Assembly (NCBI RefSeq): GCF_009671205.1
Contig: NZ_CP045309.1
Span: forward strand, 4,774,001 to 4,838,000
Direction of reading: 5' to 3'
DNA length: 64,000 bases
Origin: Micromonospora terminaliae
GTDB taxonomy: Bacteria > Actinomycetota > Actinomycetes > Mycobacteriales > Micromonosporaceae
Under the pieces are notes generated by a model, which worked only from the letters and a program-made list of their open reading frames with translations, made no database searches and was not told where the DNA came from. Positions 1-8,529 of this stretch are shown piece by piece. The first letter of the stretch is position 1. Every line of letters starts with the position of its first letter. The position numbers and the translations under genes are program-made.

Positions 1-63
1 AAGCGGCCCGAGGTGCTCACCGAGGCGGTCACCCGGCTGCGGCGCCTGAAGGAGGACGCATGA
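1..63 (+). CDS. 3' end of an unidentified gene (partial)
   Basis: Only the last 20 codons are inside the window, ending in TGA at 61-63. They encode a charged Arg/Leu/Glu-rich helix-like tail (RPEVLTEAVTRLRRL). The stop overlaps the next start as ATGA, so the two genes are probably co-transcribed and translationally coupled. Such tails occur at the ends of many PLP-dependent aminotransferases, but this is too little sequence to name a product. Confidence 0.6.
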   Translation, partial: KRPEVLTEAVTRLRRLKEDA

Positions 64-1169
64 CCGACGCGTACGCCGACCGGATGCGCCGGCTCGCCGC
101 CCAGCGTGACTGCGACACGGTGCTCTCCGGCGTCCGGCCGGCCACGGTGCGGGAGCAGCTCGCGACGCTCGGGGCGGCCGTCGGCGACGACCTGCTGCCC
201 GACTTCTACGGCGAGGGCGGGGCGGTGGAGCAGCTCGAACGGCGGGTCGCCGAGCTGCTCGGCGTGGAGGCGGCGGCCCTCTTCCCCACCGGCACCATGG
301 CCCAGCAGGTCGCGATGCGGCACGGCGCCGAGCTGACCGGCAGGGACGCCGTCGGCCTGCACCCGCTCAGCCACCCGCTGCTGCACGAGCGCGACGCGTA
401 CGCGGTGCTCGGCGGGCTGCGGGCGGTGCGGACCACCGCGGCGCCGCGCAACCCGACGGCCGAGGAGGTGGCCGCGCTCGACGAGCCGATCGGCACGCTC
501 TTCCTGGAGCTGCCGCTGCGCGACGCCGGGTTCGTCCTGCCGACCTGGGACGAGCTGGTGGCGGTGGTCGGCGCGGCCCGGGAGCGGGGTGCCCGGGTGC
601 ACCTGGACGGGGCCCGGCTGTGGGAGTCGACCGTCCACCTGGGGCGCTCGGCGGCCGAGATCGCGGCCCTCGCCGACAGCACGTACGTCTCGTTCTACAA
701 GTCCCTGGGCGGCCACTCCGGCGCGGCCCTGGCCGGCGACGCCGAGCTGGTCCGGTACGCCCGCGCTTGGCGGCACCGCTACGGGGGCACCCTGTTCCAG
801 CAGTGGCCGGCCGCCCTCGCCGCACTCGCCGGCCTGGAGCGGGAGCTAGCCCGGCTGCCCGGTTACGTGGCGCACGCGAAGGTGGTGGCCGAGGCGCTGG
901 CCACCCTGCCGGGCGCCCGGGTCCACCCGGCGCCTCCGCACACCCACCAGTTCCGGCTCTGGCTGCCGCATTCGGCCGAGGCGCTGGACGCGGCCAACCT
1001 CGCGCTCGCCGAGGAGGAGAAGGCGTGGTTCGCCGGCGGCTGGCGGGACACCGAGGTGCCCGGCCTGGCGCTGACCGAGGTGACCGTGGCCGGCCCCGCG
1101 CTGGAGCTGGGCTCCGACCAGATCCTCGACCTGGCCGACCGGTTCCTGCGCCGCGTGGCGTCCCGCTGA
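60..1169 (+). CDS. Threonine aldolase / beta-eliminating lyase family PLP enzyme
   Basis: A 369-aa fold-type I PLP enzyme of the beta-eliminating lyase family, which includes threonine aldolase (threonine to glycine plus acetaldehyde). The N-terminal third carries the cofactor-phosphate region (LFPTGTMAQQ). The HLDGARLW motif near residue 180 supplies the aspartate that pairs with the pyridine nitrogen, and SFYKSLGG near residue 218 carries the Schiff-base lysine. Length fits the family (about 340-380 aa). The start overlaps the previous stop by ATGA. The substrate cannot be read from sequence, and related lyases for other beta-hydroxy amino acids are possible. Confidence 0.85.
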   Translation: MTDAYADRMRRLAAQRDCDTVLSGVRPATVREQLATLGAAVGDDLLPDFYGEGGAVEQLERRVAELLGVEAAALFPTGTMAQQVAMRHGAELTGRDAVGLHPLSHPLLHERDAYAVLGGLRAVRTTAAPRNPTAEEVAALDEPIGTLFLELPLRDAGFVLPTWDELVAVVGAARERGARVHLDGARLWESTVHLGRSAAEIAALADSTYVSFYKSLGGHSGAALAGDAELVRYARAWRHRYGGTLFQQWPAALAALAGLERELARLPGYVAHAKVVAEALATLPGARVHPAPPHTHQFRLWLPHSAEALDAANLALAEEEKAWFAGGWRDTEVPGLALTEVTVAGPALELGSDQILDLADRFLRRVASR

Positions 1170-1245
1170 CCCCCGCCTGACGCTCCGCCGTCCCTGGCGC
1201 ATCCGAAGGCGGCCAGCCCAGGGAACGGGCCGGCACCACGCGCGT

Positions 1246-1262
1246 CGGGGGGCGTCCCCCCG
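1246..1262. terminator. GC hairpin between convergent genes
   Basis: Perfect 7-bp stem (CGGGGGG / CCCCCCG) with a 3-nt CGT loop, between the stop of the lyase gene (plus) and the stop of padR (minus). There is no U-tract, which is common for actinobacterial terminators. It could serve either strand. Confidence 0.4.
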
Positions 1263-1268
1263 CAGCGG

Positions 1269-1874
1269 TCAGCCCGCGGAACGGGCCGGGCCGGTGCCCG
1301 CTGCCGGCGTCGCCGGGCCCGGCCGGTCCGCCGCCAGGGCCCGGAGCACCGCGCCCCCGCCGGCGAGCAGCGCCGACTCGGCGTCGTCGACGAAGGCGAG
1401 ATCGGCCTCGACGTGCCGGGCGGCGGCGGAGAGCAGCAGCCGGACCACCGGGTCCTCGGAGCGGCGGCGCAACCCGTCGAGGTTGCGCAACTCCCGCATG
1501 AGGTGGCCGCGCTGGTTGGTCAGCACGGTGCGGACGGTGGGGGCCTCGCCGGACCGGGCGGCGGCGGTCACCTTCAGGAAGAAGTCGTCCCGGAAGCCGC
1601 CGCTGCGCGGGCTGGGTTCGGCGAGCCAGCGATCGAGCTCGGCCCGGCCGGCCTCGGTGATCTCGTAGACCACCCGGTCCGGCTTCACCGGCTGGGCGTG
1701 CCGCTCGGCGACCACCAGGTCGTCCCGGGAGAGCCGGTCGAGGATCTGGTAGAGGTGCCCGATGTTGAGCGGGCCCCACTGGGGGCCGACCGCCGCCTCA
1801 AAGGCGCCCTTGAGCTCGTAGCCGTAGCTGGGGCCGCGGGCGAGCAGGGCCAGGACCGCGTGCTGGATCGCCAC
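1269..1874 (-). CDS. PadR family transcriptional regulator
   Basis: A 201-aa DNA-binding regulator. Residues 1-75 form the PadR winged helix (ILxxLxxGPSYGYEL-type opening, LYQILDRLSRDDLV recognition region, VYEITEAGRAELDRWL wing). The C-terminal half is the Vir_act_alpha_C-type helical dimerisation domain, followed by a short disordered Ala/Gly/Pro tail. It is divergent from the ABC exporter genes beginning at 1973, a standard arrangement for PadR repressors of multidrug or peptide exporters. An inverted repeat at 1921-1933 in the shared upstream region is a candidate operator. The inducing ligand is unknown. Confidence 0.9.
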   Translation of the reverse strand: MAIQHAVLALLARGPSYGYELKGAFEAAVGPQWGPLNIGHLYQILDRLSRDDLVVAERHAQPVKPDRVVYEITEAGRAELDRWLAEPSPRSGGFRDDFFLKVTAAARSGEAPTVRTVLTNQRGHLMRELRNLDGLRRRSEDPVVRLLLSAAARHVEADLAFVDDAESALLAGGGAVLRALAADRPGPATPAAGTGPARSAG

Positions 1875-1920
1875 CGTCTCCTCCGATCCGGTTCCGGACA
1901 GGCACCCGTGCGGGGCCTTG

Positions 1921-1959
1921 CATTGTCACAATGTATCGCGCACAGTGTGGTCAGCACAC
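1921..1959. promoter_or_regulatory. Candidate PadR operator region (two inverted repeats)
   Basis: The divergent intergenic region holds CATTG-TCA-CAATG (1921-1933) and GTGTG-GTCAG-CACAC (1945-1959). The first is the more operator-like and sits where promoters for both directions would lie. The second overlaps the start of the segment duplicated again at about 3032. Regulator binding is inferred from position and symmetry only. Confidence 0.4.
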
Positions 1960-1972
1960 GGGGAGGCGCGAC

Positions 1973-2283
1973 ATGTTCCACGTCATCTGGGGGCAGCTTC
2001 GTGGCCGTGCGGGCCGGTCGGTGGCGCTGCTGGTCGGCGTGCTGGTGGCGACACCGGTTTCGTCGTCCGGACCGGTGCCACCACCACCTCCCAGCTGGCG
2101 GTCACCGGCGCCGGCCTCGGGCTCGGCGGAGCGGCCTGGCTGGTCGGCGACGTGCCGGCCGCGCTGGTGGCCGTGGCCGCCGCCGTGGCGCTGGCCGGGC
2201 TGCTCGTCACCTGCCTGGCGGCGCTCGTCCCGGCCGCGCTGATGCGCCGCCTTCCCACCGCACGACTGCTGGCAGAGGAGTGA
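1973..2283 (+). pseudogene. Decayed, internally deleted copy of the downstream FtsX-type permease
   Basis: The first ~130 bases, plus ~23 bases upstream, nearly match the start of the permease at 3054 (MFHVIWGQLRGRAGRSVALL). The last ~170 bases match its 3' end (GGAAWLVGDVP and [12 protein letters not shown] then stop). About 2.5 kb between is missing, joined near 2101-2115 at a short shared GCCGG-type tract. A one-base deletion near 2050 (GCGACACCGG against GCGACCACCGG) also shifts the frame, so reading from ATG 1973 stops at 2242. No intact permease can be made. A frame opening at 1918 does run to 2283 and may be annotated as a small protein. The ATPase start lies 2 bases after this remnant's stop. 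Confidence 0.85.
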
Positions 2284-2285
2284 CC

Positions 2286-3032
2286 ATGGACCCGACGACG
2301 GGCAGCAGGGTACGCATCGCCGGGCTGGTCCGGCAGTTCCGCAGCGGGGCCGAGCGGCTCACCGCCGTCGACGACGTGTCGCTGGAGATCGCCGCGGGAT
2401 CGGTGGTGGCACTGACCGGGCCGAGCGGCTCCGGCAAGTCCACGCTGCTGCACCTGATCGGCGCGATCGAGCAGGCGGACCGGGGCACGGTGACGGTCGA
2501 CGACGTGGAGGTCACCGCGCTGCGCCGCACCGCTCTGGCCCGGTACCGCCAGCGGGTCGGCTTCGTCTTCCAGCGCTACCACCTGCTGCCCGCGCTGAGC
2601 GTGCTGGACAACGTGATCGCACCGGTGCTGCCCCGGCGGGGGCGCGCCGACCACGCGGCCCGCGCCCGCGAACTGCTGGACGCCGTGGGGCTCGCCGGCC
2701 GGGAACGCGCCCTGCCCGCCCAGCTCTCCGGCGGCCAGCAGCAGCGGGTGGCCATCGCCCGGGCCCTCATGGGCGCGCCGCGGCTGCTGCTGGCCGACGA
2801 GCCCACCGGCAACCTCGACTCGACCACCGGCGCCCAGATCCTCGACCTCCTGCTCGACCTGCGCGACCGGCACGGCATGACGATCCTGCTCGCCACCCAC
2901 GAACAGGCCGTCGCGGCCCGCTGTGACCGCCTGATCCGCCTCGGCGACGGCCGGATCGTCGAGGACCTCGACCTCACCGAGGGCGAAGACCCGGCCGACA
3001 CCTATGACCGCGCCACCCGGCTGCGGCTCTGA
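2286..3032 (+). CDS. ABC transporter ATP-binding protein (LolD/MacB type)
   Basis: A 248-aa ATPase that powers the neighbouring FtsX-type permease. Walker [10 protein letters not shown] is at residues 45-53, the Q-loop at [10 protein letters not shown], the signature at [15 protein letters not shown], Walker B at [12 protein letters not shown] and the switch His in LATHE. TGNLDS after Walker B is typical of the LolD/MacB/FtsE branch. ATG 2286 is chosen because it lies just behind the preceding stop (TGACCATGG) and places the N-terminus correctly. The reading frame stays open upstream only as a GC-rich artefact. The substrate is unknown. Confidence 0.9.
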   Translation: MDPTTGSRVRIAGLVRQFRSGAERLTAVDDVSLEIAAGSVVALTGPSGSGKSTLLHLIGAIEQADRGTVTVDDVEVTALRRTALARYRQRVGFVFQRYHLLPALSVLDNVIAPVLPRRGRADHAARARELLDAVGLAGRERALPAQLSGGQQQRVAIARALMGAPRLLLADEPTGNLDSTTGAQILDLLLDLRDRHGMTILLATHEQAVAARCDRLIRLGDGRIVEDLDLTEGEDPADTYDRATRLRL

Positions 3033-3053
3033 GTCAGCACACGGAGGCGCGAC

Positions 3054-5882
3054 ATGTTCCACGTCATCTGGGGGCAGCTTCGTGGCCGGGCGGGACGGTC
3101 GGTGGCGCTGCTGGTCGGCGTACTGGTGGCGACCACCGGGTTCGTCGTCCTGACCGGGGCCACCACGACCTCCCGGCTGGACGTCACCGGCACCGTCGAG
3201 CGGAATACCGAGGCGGCGTACCAGATCCTGGTCCGTCCGGAGGGGACGCGGACCCCGCTGGAGGTCGAGCGGCGGCTGGTGCGGCCCAACTACCTCTCCG
3301 GCCTGTTCGGCGGCATCACCACCGCGCAGTACGAGCAGGTCAAGGCGGTGGACGGCGTCGACGTGGCCGCGCCCATCGCGATGCTGGGCCACTCCACCGC
3401 ACCGGTGCCCATGTCGTTCGACGTCACCGACGCCGTCGACCGGAGCCTGGACCGGCAGGTGATCCGCGTCGACCCCACCTTCGTCGCCGAGCGCGGCCTC
3501 TCCACCGCGCCGGCCAAGCCACGCTACGTGTACGTGACGAAGCACCGCCTCATCTACCCCCGCTACGACGGCGACCTGTCCGAGCAGGCGACGCCGTACA
3601 CCGACGGCCGGACGTACACGTGGGACCACCTGTGCGGGCCCGTCCCGCGGGAGGTGCTCCCGAGCGGGGAGAGCCGCCCGATCTGCGATCCGATGTTCGG
3701 CGGCCTGCAGGGCAGCCCCGCCACCCTCTCGGAGCGGCAGGTGTGGAGCCTGGACTCGGTGCGGCTGCTGCCGGACGGCCGGTTCGAGAGGGCCGACGGC
3801 CTGCTCACGCCGGACACCGCTCCCACGACCAGCGACCGCCTTGCGCTCACCTACCAGCTGACCGTGCCGCTGCTGATCGCCGCCGTCGACCCCGTCGCCG
3901 AGAACCGGCTCGTGGGGCTGGACTCCGCGGTGGTCAGCGGGCGATCGGTCCGGGCCGACGACCCGGTGACCGAGCGCCGCGGGGGCACCCTGCTCACCCG
4001 TACCGCGCCGGCGCTCGTCACCAACCGTCCCTTCTTCGACAGCACCGTGCGCGCCCGGTTCACCCGGCTGCCCACGGCCCGGCCGGCCACCGTGCCGCCG
4101 ATCGAACTCGAGCAGACCCTGCGCCGCGCCACCGGGATCCCGGCCGGCTCCGCCGAGGTCGACGCGGACGCCGCCTACCGCGCCCAGCTGACGAACGGGA
4201 TCGCCGGGGACGCCTGCTGCCGCGGCCAGCTCCAGCGGGTCATCCAGGCGGGACCGGTCACCTACCGGGAGCTGCCGGACGGCACCCTGCGGGCCGACGC
4301 GGTGCCGCCCGCGGACCCCGCCGTGTACGGCAACCAGTCCACCTACAACTTCCTGCCCCGGCCCTGGCTGGCCGAGGACACCGGTTCGCGGCCGATCCGG
4401 GCCGTCGCCGGGAAGGAGGGTGGCGCGGCCACGCAGTACCACCAGTGGCAGGCCGTCGGCGTGTTCGACCCGGAGAAGCTGGCCGGCTTCGGCGACGCGG
4501 GCACGGTCCCGCTGGAGACGTACGAGGCGCCGCGCGCCGCCGGCGCGGACGACCGCAGCCGTACCGCGCTCGGCGGCCGGCCCCTGGAGCCGAGCGGCAA
4601 CCCGGCCGGCTACCTCTCGGTGCCGCCGCTGGTGCTCACCAACCTCGCCAGCGTGCCGAAGCTGCTGGAGGGCAGCAACAGCCCGCAACGCAGCGCGCCG
4701 ATCAGCGCGATCCGGGTCCGGGTCGCCGGTGTGGACGGATACAGCGAGCACGCCGCGGAGCGGGTCCGGCTGATCGCCGAGCAGATCAACCGGGCGACCG
4801 GCCTGGACGTCGACATCACGCTGGGCTCGTCCGCCGCCCCGCGGACCGTGGAACTGCCGGGCGGCGCGTTCGGCCGCCCCGACCTGCGGCTGACCGAGAA
4901 CTGGTCGGCGCTGGGTGTGGCCTCCACCATCGTCCAGGCGGTCGACCGTAAGAGCGCCGTGCTGTTCCTGCTGGTGCTGGTGGTCTGCGTGCTCTTCCTC
5001 GGCAACGCCGTCTCCGCCGCCGTCCGGGACCGCCGCTCCGAACTGGCGGTCCTGGCCTGCCTCGGGTGGCCGGCCCGCCGGATCGGGGCGCTCGTACTCG
5101 GCGAGGTCGCCCTGCTCGGCCTCGGCGCCGGGCTGCTGTCGCTGGGGCTCGCCGTACCGCTCGGCGCCGCCCTCGGCATCGCCGTCGACTGGCGGCGGGC
5201 GTCGCTCGCCGTACCGGTGGCGCTGCTGCTCGCGCTGGCCGCCGGACTGGTGCCCGCAATGCGGGCGGCGCGCGCCCACCCGGCCGCGGCGCTCCGCCCG
5301 CAGGTCGCCACCGCCCGTTGGATACGCCGGCCCCGTACCCTGTTCGGGCTGGCCCTGGCCAACCTGGTCCGCACCCCGGGGCGGACCCTGCTCGGTGCCG
5401 GCGCCCTGGCCATCGGCGTGGCGGCGCTGACCCTGGTGGCCGCCGTCGGGTACGCGTTCCGGGGCGCGATCGTCGGGACCCTGCTCGGTGACACGGTCGC
5501 GCTGAGCGTGCGCGGCGCCGACGCGCTGGCCGCCGGCGCGACCGTGCTGCTCGGCGCCGCCGCGGTCGCGGACGTGCTCTACCTCAACATCCGGGACCGG
5601 GCGGCCGAGCTGGCGACCCTGCGCGCGACCGGCTGGACCGATCTCGCGCTCGGACGGCTGGTCGGTTACGAAGGGCTGCTGCTCGGCGGGCTCGGCGCGC
5701 TCGCCGGCGCCGGGCTGGGCACGGGCGGGGCGGCGTGGCTGGTCGGGGACGTCCCGGGCGCGCTGGTGCTGGTCGCCGCGGTGACGGCGGCGGGCGGCGT
5801 GCTGCTCACGGCCGGCGCGGCGCTGGCGCCGGCCGCGCTGCTGCGCCGGCTACCCACCGCACGGCTGCTGGCCGAGGAGTGA
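3054..5882 (+). CDS. FtsX-like ABC transporter permease
   Basis: A 942-aa membrane protein. One N-terminal TM helix (about residues 15-37) is followed by a very long extracytoplasmic region to about residue 630. A first FtsX domain with three TM helices (SAVLFLLVLVVCVLFLGNAV onward) comes next. Another TM segment lies near residue 780, and a second FtsX-type block ends in [12 protein letters not shown]. The external region holds a Cys pair in GDACC. The ATPase at 2286 is its partner, 21 bases upstream. Such MacB/LolCDE-like exporters move peptides, lipoproteins or drugs. The PadR gene upstream is the likely regulator. A truncated paralogue lies at 1973-2283. Confidence 0.88.
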   Translation: MFHVIWGQLRGRAGRSVALLVGVLVATTGFVVLTGATTTSRLDVTGTVERNTEAAYQILVRPEGTRTPLEVERRLVRPNYLSGLFGGITTAQYEQVKAVDGVDVAAPIAMLGHSTAPVPMSFDVTDAVDRSLDRQVIRVDPTFVAERGLSTAPAKPRYVYVTKHRLIYPRYDGDLSEQATPYTDGRTYTWDHLCGPVPREVLPSGESRPICDPMFGGLQGSPATLSERQVWSLDSVRLLPDGRFERADGLLTPDTAPTTSDRLALTYQLTVPLLIAAVDPVAENRLVGLDSAVVSGRSVRADDPVTERRGGTLLTRTAPALVTNRPFFDSTVRARFTRLPTARPATVPPIELEQTLRRATGIPAGSAEVDADAAYRAQLTNGIAGDACCRGQLQRVIQAGPVTYRELPDGTLRADAVPPADPAVYGNQSTYNFLPRPWLAEDTGSRPIRAVAGKEGGAATQYHQWQAVGVFDPEKLAGFGDAGTVPLETYEAPRAAGADDRSRTALGGRPLEPSGNPAGYLSVPPLVLTNLASVPKLLEGSNSPQRSAPISAIRVRVAGVDGYSEHAAERVRLIAEQINRATGLDVDITLGSSAAPRTVELPGGAFGRPDLRLTENWSALGVASTIVQAVDRKSAVLFLLVLVVCVLFLGNAVSAAVRDRRSELAVLACLGWPARRIGALVLGEVALLGLGAGLLSLGLAVPLGAALGIAVDWRRASLAVPVALLLALAAGLVPAMRAARAHPAAALRPQVATARWIRRPRTLFGLALANLVRTPGRTLLGAGALAIGVAALTLVAAVGYAFRGAIVGTLLGDTVALSVRGADALAAGATVLLGAAAVADVLYLNIRDRAAELATLRATGWTDLALGRLVGYEGLLLGGLGALAGAGLGTGGAAWLVGDVPGALVLVAAVTAAGGVLLTAGAALAPAALLRRLPTARLLAEE

Positions 5883-5890
5883 CCAGGGAG

Positions 5891-5927
5891 GGCCGCGGCG
5901 CTGGCGACACCCGCCAGCGCCGCGGCC
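5891..5927. terminator. Bidirectional terminator hairpin
   Basis: Perfect 16-bp inverted repeat (GGCCGCGGCGCTGGCG and its complement) around a 5-nt ACACC loop. It fills the gap between the permease stop (5882, plus) and the glmM stop (5938, minus), so it can end transcription from both sides. Confidence 0.75.
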
Positions 5928-5937
5928 GGCCGATCGG

Positions 5938-7293
5938 TCAGGCGACCGGGCTGGCGCTGCGGACGTGCTCGGCGATGCGCTCGGCCACCGAGCGGGCGGT
6001 CGCCTCGGTGGCGGCCTCGACCATGACCCGCACCAGCGGCTCGGTGCCCGACGGGCGGAGCAGCACGCGGCCGGTCTCGCCCAGTTCGGCCTCGGCCCGC
6101 TCCACCTCGGCGCGGACGGCCGGCGCGGCGGCACCGACGGTGCGGTCGCCGACCGGCACGTTGATGAGCACCTGGGGCAGCTTGGTGACCACGCCGGCCA
6201 GGTCGGCGAGGGACTTGCCGGTGGCGGCCATCCGCGACATGAGGTGCAGGCCCGTGAGCACGCCGTCGCCGGTGGTCGCGTACGCCGGCATCACGATGTG
6301 TCCACTCTGCTCGCCGCCGAGCGCCAGACCGGAGGCGCGCAGCTCCTCCAGCACGTACCGGTCGCCGACCTTGGTCTCGACGAGCCGGATGCCCTGCGCG
6401 GACATGGCCAGCCGGAGGCCGAGGTTGCTCATGACGGTGGCGACCAGGGTGTCCTGGGTCAGCTCGCCGGCCTCCCGCATGGCCAGGGCGAGGATCGCCA
6501 TGACCTGGTCGCCGTCGACCTCCTCGCCGTCGGCGGTGACCGCGACGCAGCGGTCGGCGTCGCCGTCGTGGGCGATGCCCAGGTGCGCGCCGTGCTCGAC
6601 CACGGCGGCGCGCAGGGCGTCGATGTGGTTGGAGCCGCAGTCGTCGTTGATGTTCAGGCCGTCCGGCTCGGCGCAGATGGCGATCACCTCGGCGCCGGCC
6701 TCCCGGTACGCCACCGGGGCGACGTCGGCGGCCGCGCCGTTGGCGCAGTCGACCACGACCTTGATGCCCTCCAGCCGGTGCGGCACGGTGCCGACCAGGT
6801 GCTGGACGTAGTGGTCGGCGCCGTCGAGCAGGTCGTGCACCCGGCCGACCCCGGCGCCGATCGGGCGCTCCCAGGCGGTGGTGGCGTTCGCCTCGACGGC
6901 GGCCTCGATCTGCATCTCGATCTCGTCGGGCAGCTTGTGCCCGCCGGCGGCGAAGAGCTTGATGCCGTTGTCCGGCATCGGGTTGTGCGAGGCGGAGAGC
7001 ATGACGCCCAGGTCGGCCTTGGCCTCGGCGGTCAGGAACGCCACCGCGGGGGTGGGCAGCACGCCGACCCGCACCACGTTGGCGCCGGCGCTGGTCAGCC
7101 CGGCGACCACGGCGGCCTCCAGCATCTCGCCGCTGGCCCGGGTGTCCCGGCCCACCACGGCGAGCGGCGGATGGCTCTTGTCGGTCTCGGCCAGCGTGTG
7201 GGCGGCGGCCACCGCCACCGCGAGCGCCAACTCCGGGGTGAGATCCGCGTTCGCCCGCCCGCGTACGCCGTCCGTGCCGAACAACCGGCCCAT
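5938..7293 (-). CDS. glmM: Phosphoglucosamine mutase GlmM
   Basis: A 451-aa cytoplasmic enzyme converting glucosamine-6-phosphate to glucosamine-1-phosphate for UDP-GlcNAc and peptidoglycan synthesis. It opens with the GlmM signature [11 protein letters not shown]. The phosphorylated serine is S102 in SASHNP, the same number as in E. coli GlmM. The metal loop DGDADR lies near residue 245, and the C-terminal phosphate loop [12 protein letters not shown] near 420. ATG 7293 is chosen because GGAGG lies 9 bases upstream, while an in-frame TTG at 7302 has no spacing to it. It follows rpsI, a common actinobacterial order. Confidence 0.97.
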   Translation of the reverse strand: MGRLFGTDGVRGRANADLTPELALAVAVAAAHTLAETDKSHPPLAVVGRDTRASGEMLEAAVVAGLTSAGANVVRVGVLPTPAVAFLTAEAKADLGVMLSASHNPMPDNGIKLFAAGGHKLPDEIEMQIEAAVEANATTAWERPIGAGVGRVHDLLDGADHYVQHLVGTVPHRLEGIKVVVDCANGAAADVAPVAYREAGAEVIAICAEPDGLNINDDCGSNHIDALRAAVVEHGAHLGIAHDGDADRCVAVTADGEEVDGDQVMAILALAMREAGELTQDTLVATVMSNLGLRLAMSAQGIRLVETKVGDRYVLEELRASGLALGGEQSGHIVMPAYATTGDGVLTGLHLMSRMAATGKSLADLAGVVTKLPQVLINVPVGDRTVGAAAPAVRAEVERAEAELGETGRVLLRPSGTEPLVRVMVEAATEATARSVAERIAEHVRSASPVA

Positions 7294-7338
7294 ACCCGCC
7301 AACCTCCGATGAAACTGCCGTTGAGAGGAGAAAGCGGA

Positions 7339-7380
7339 ACGGCCGGGCCACCTCCCGGAGTGGGAGGCGGACCCGGCCGT
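7339..7380 (-). terminator. Hairpin between rpsI and glmM
   Basis: ACGGCCGGG / CCCGGCCGT outer stem and CCTCCC / GGGAGG inner stem separated by a small internal loop. It lies 30 bases past the rpsI stop and is followed on the minus strand by a pyrimidine-rich stretch (TTTCTCCTCTC). It is likely a terminator or attenuator that lowers glmM expression relative to the ribosomal genes. Confidence 0.55.
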
Positions 7381-7409
7381 CCGTCAGAAGTACAAGGCGC
7401 TGCTGGTGA

Positions 7410-7874
7410 TCAGCGCTTCGAGTACTGGGGAGCCTTACGGGCCTTCTTGAGGCCGTACTTCTTGCTCTCCTTGACCCGGGCGTCACGGGTCAGGAAGCCG
7501 GCCTTCTTGAGGGCCGGGCGGTCGTCGGGCTCGCTGACGATCAGCGCCCGGGCGATGGCGAGCCGCAGTGCGCCGGCCTGGCCGGTGGTGCCGCCGCCCC
7601 GCAGGTTGGCGATCACGTCGAACGCCTCGGGCTTCTCGGCGGTGACCAGCGGGTCCTTGATGAGCTGCTGGTGCACCTTGCTCGGGAAGTAGGCCTCGAG
7701 GTCGCGGCCGTTGCAGGTGATCTTGCCGCTGCCCGGGACGATGCGGACCCGGACGATGGCTTCCTTGCGCCGACCCACGGTCTGGATCGGGCGGTCGCCA
7801 CGAGGCGCGCGCGCGACGGGCGCCGGCGCCTCGGTGGCCTCGGGGGCGACCTCGGTGGCGGTGATGTCGGTCAT
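7410..7874 (-). CDS. rpsI: 30S ribosomal protein S9
   Basis: A 154-aa S9. A 25-residue acidic/Ala/Pro-rich actinobacterial extension precedes the conserved core ([18 protein letters not shown]), ending in the conserved basic tail [12 protein letters not shown] whose last residues approach the P-site tRNA. ATG 7874 has GAAGGA about 6 bases upstream. An upstream GTG at 7898 would add residues that overlap the rplM stop and lacks support. It lies 20 bases behind rplM, the usual rplM-rpsI pair. Confidence 0.97.
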   Translation of the reverse strand: MTDITATEVAPEATEAPAPVARAPRGDRPIQTVGRRKEAIVRVRIVPGSGKITCNGRDLEAYFPSKVHQQLIKDPLVTAEKPEAFDVIANLRGGGTTGQAGALRLAIARALIVSEPDDRPALKKAGFLTRDARVKESKKYGLKKARKAPQYSKR

Positions 7875-7894
7875 GCTGCTTCCTTCGCCCGCGC

Positions 7895-8338
7895 TCACTG
7901 CGCGATCTGCTTGATCTCGAACGGCACCGGCTGCTGCGCGCCGTGCGGGTGCTCGGCACCGGCGTAGACCTTCAGCTTCTTGAGAATCTGACGGCCCAGC
8001 TTGTTGTGCGGAAGCATGCCCTTCACGGCCAGCTCGATGGCCCGCTCGGGCCGCTTGGTCAGCAGCTCGTCGTAGCCGACCTGCTTCAGACCACCCGGGT
8101 AGCCGGAGTGGCGGTAAGCGATCTTGGTCTGCCGCTTGTTGCCGGTCAGCGCGACCTTGCCCGCGTTCACGATGACGACGAAGTCGCCCGTGTCGACGTG
8201 CGGCGCGAAAGTCGGCTTGTGCTTGCCACGCAGCAGCGTGGCGGCGTGGGTCGCGAGGCGGCCCAGCACGACATCAGAGGCGTCGATGACGTGCCACTGA
8301 CGCTCGATCTCACCCGGCTTCGGGCTGTACGTACGCAC
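7895..8338 (-). CDS. rplM: 50S ribosomal protein L13
   Basis: A 147-aa L13, the normal actinobacterial length. It opens [19 protein letters not shown] and carries the family motif VVLGRLAT, then DFVVIVNA and MLPHNKLGR. The start is GTG at 8338, with AAGGT upstream on the minus strand. The open frame continues further upstream, but those codons have no L13 similarity. First gene of the rplM-rpsI(-glmM) unit. Confidence 0.97.
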   Translation of the reverse strand: MRTYSPKPGEIERQWHVIDASDVVLGRLATHAATLLRGKHKPTFAPHVDTGDFVVIVNAGKVALTGNKRQTKIAYRHSGYPGGLKQVGYDELLTKRPERAIELAVKGMLPHNKLGRQILKKLKVYAGAEHPHGAQQPVPFEIKQIAQ

Positions 8339-8453
8339 AGGTCTACCTTGTCTCGTCGTCGGTCTGGGGTCGCGCGCCGAGGTGACCAGGCGCGCACGAA
8401 CGACCAAGCGTACCTGATGCGGCACGCCTAAGAATGTCGTACAACAGCAGGCA

Positions 8454-8483
8454 ACGATACCCGGCCGCACGGCGGCAGGTCAA
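8454..8483 (-). promoter_or_regulatory. Candidate housekeeping promoter of rplM-rpsI
   Basis: On the minus strand TTGACC (8478-8483) and TATCGT (8454-8459) are separated by 18 bases, a good primary-sigma match. It would give a leader of about 105 nt before the rplM GTG. Confidence 0.45.
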
Positions 8484-8529
8484 AACGGGGTGTCACCCCG
8501 CGTGGCCTGCGCCTTTCCCATGGCGGAGG

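Noticed and set aside
2056..2283. Genuine small membrane protein encoded from 1918
   Set aside because: Its first half is an out-of-frame reading of the duplicated permease start. Only the last ~70 codons resemble protein, and those copy the permease C-terminus.
1983..5279. 1098-codon open frame on the minus strand opposite the ABC exporter (and other frames of 500-1200 codons elsewhere)
   Set aside because: Composition is Gly/Arg/Pro/Ala/Gln noise with no domain, and the opposite strand carries recognised ABC genes. In DNA this GC-rich, antisense frames stay open by chance.
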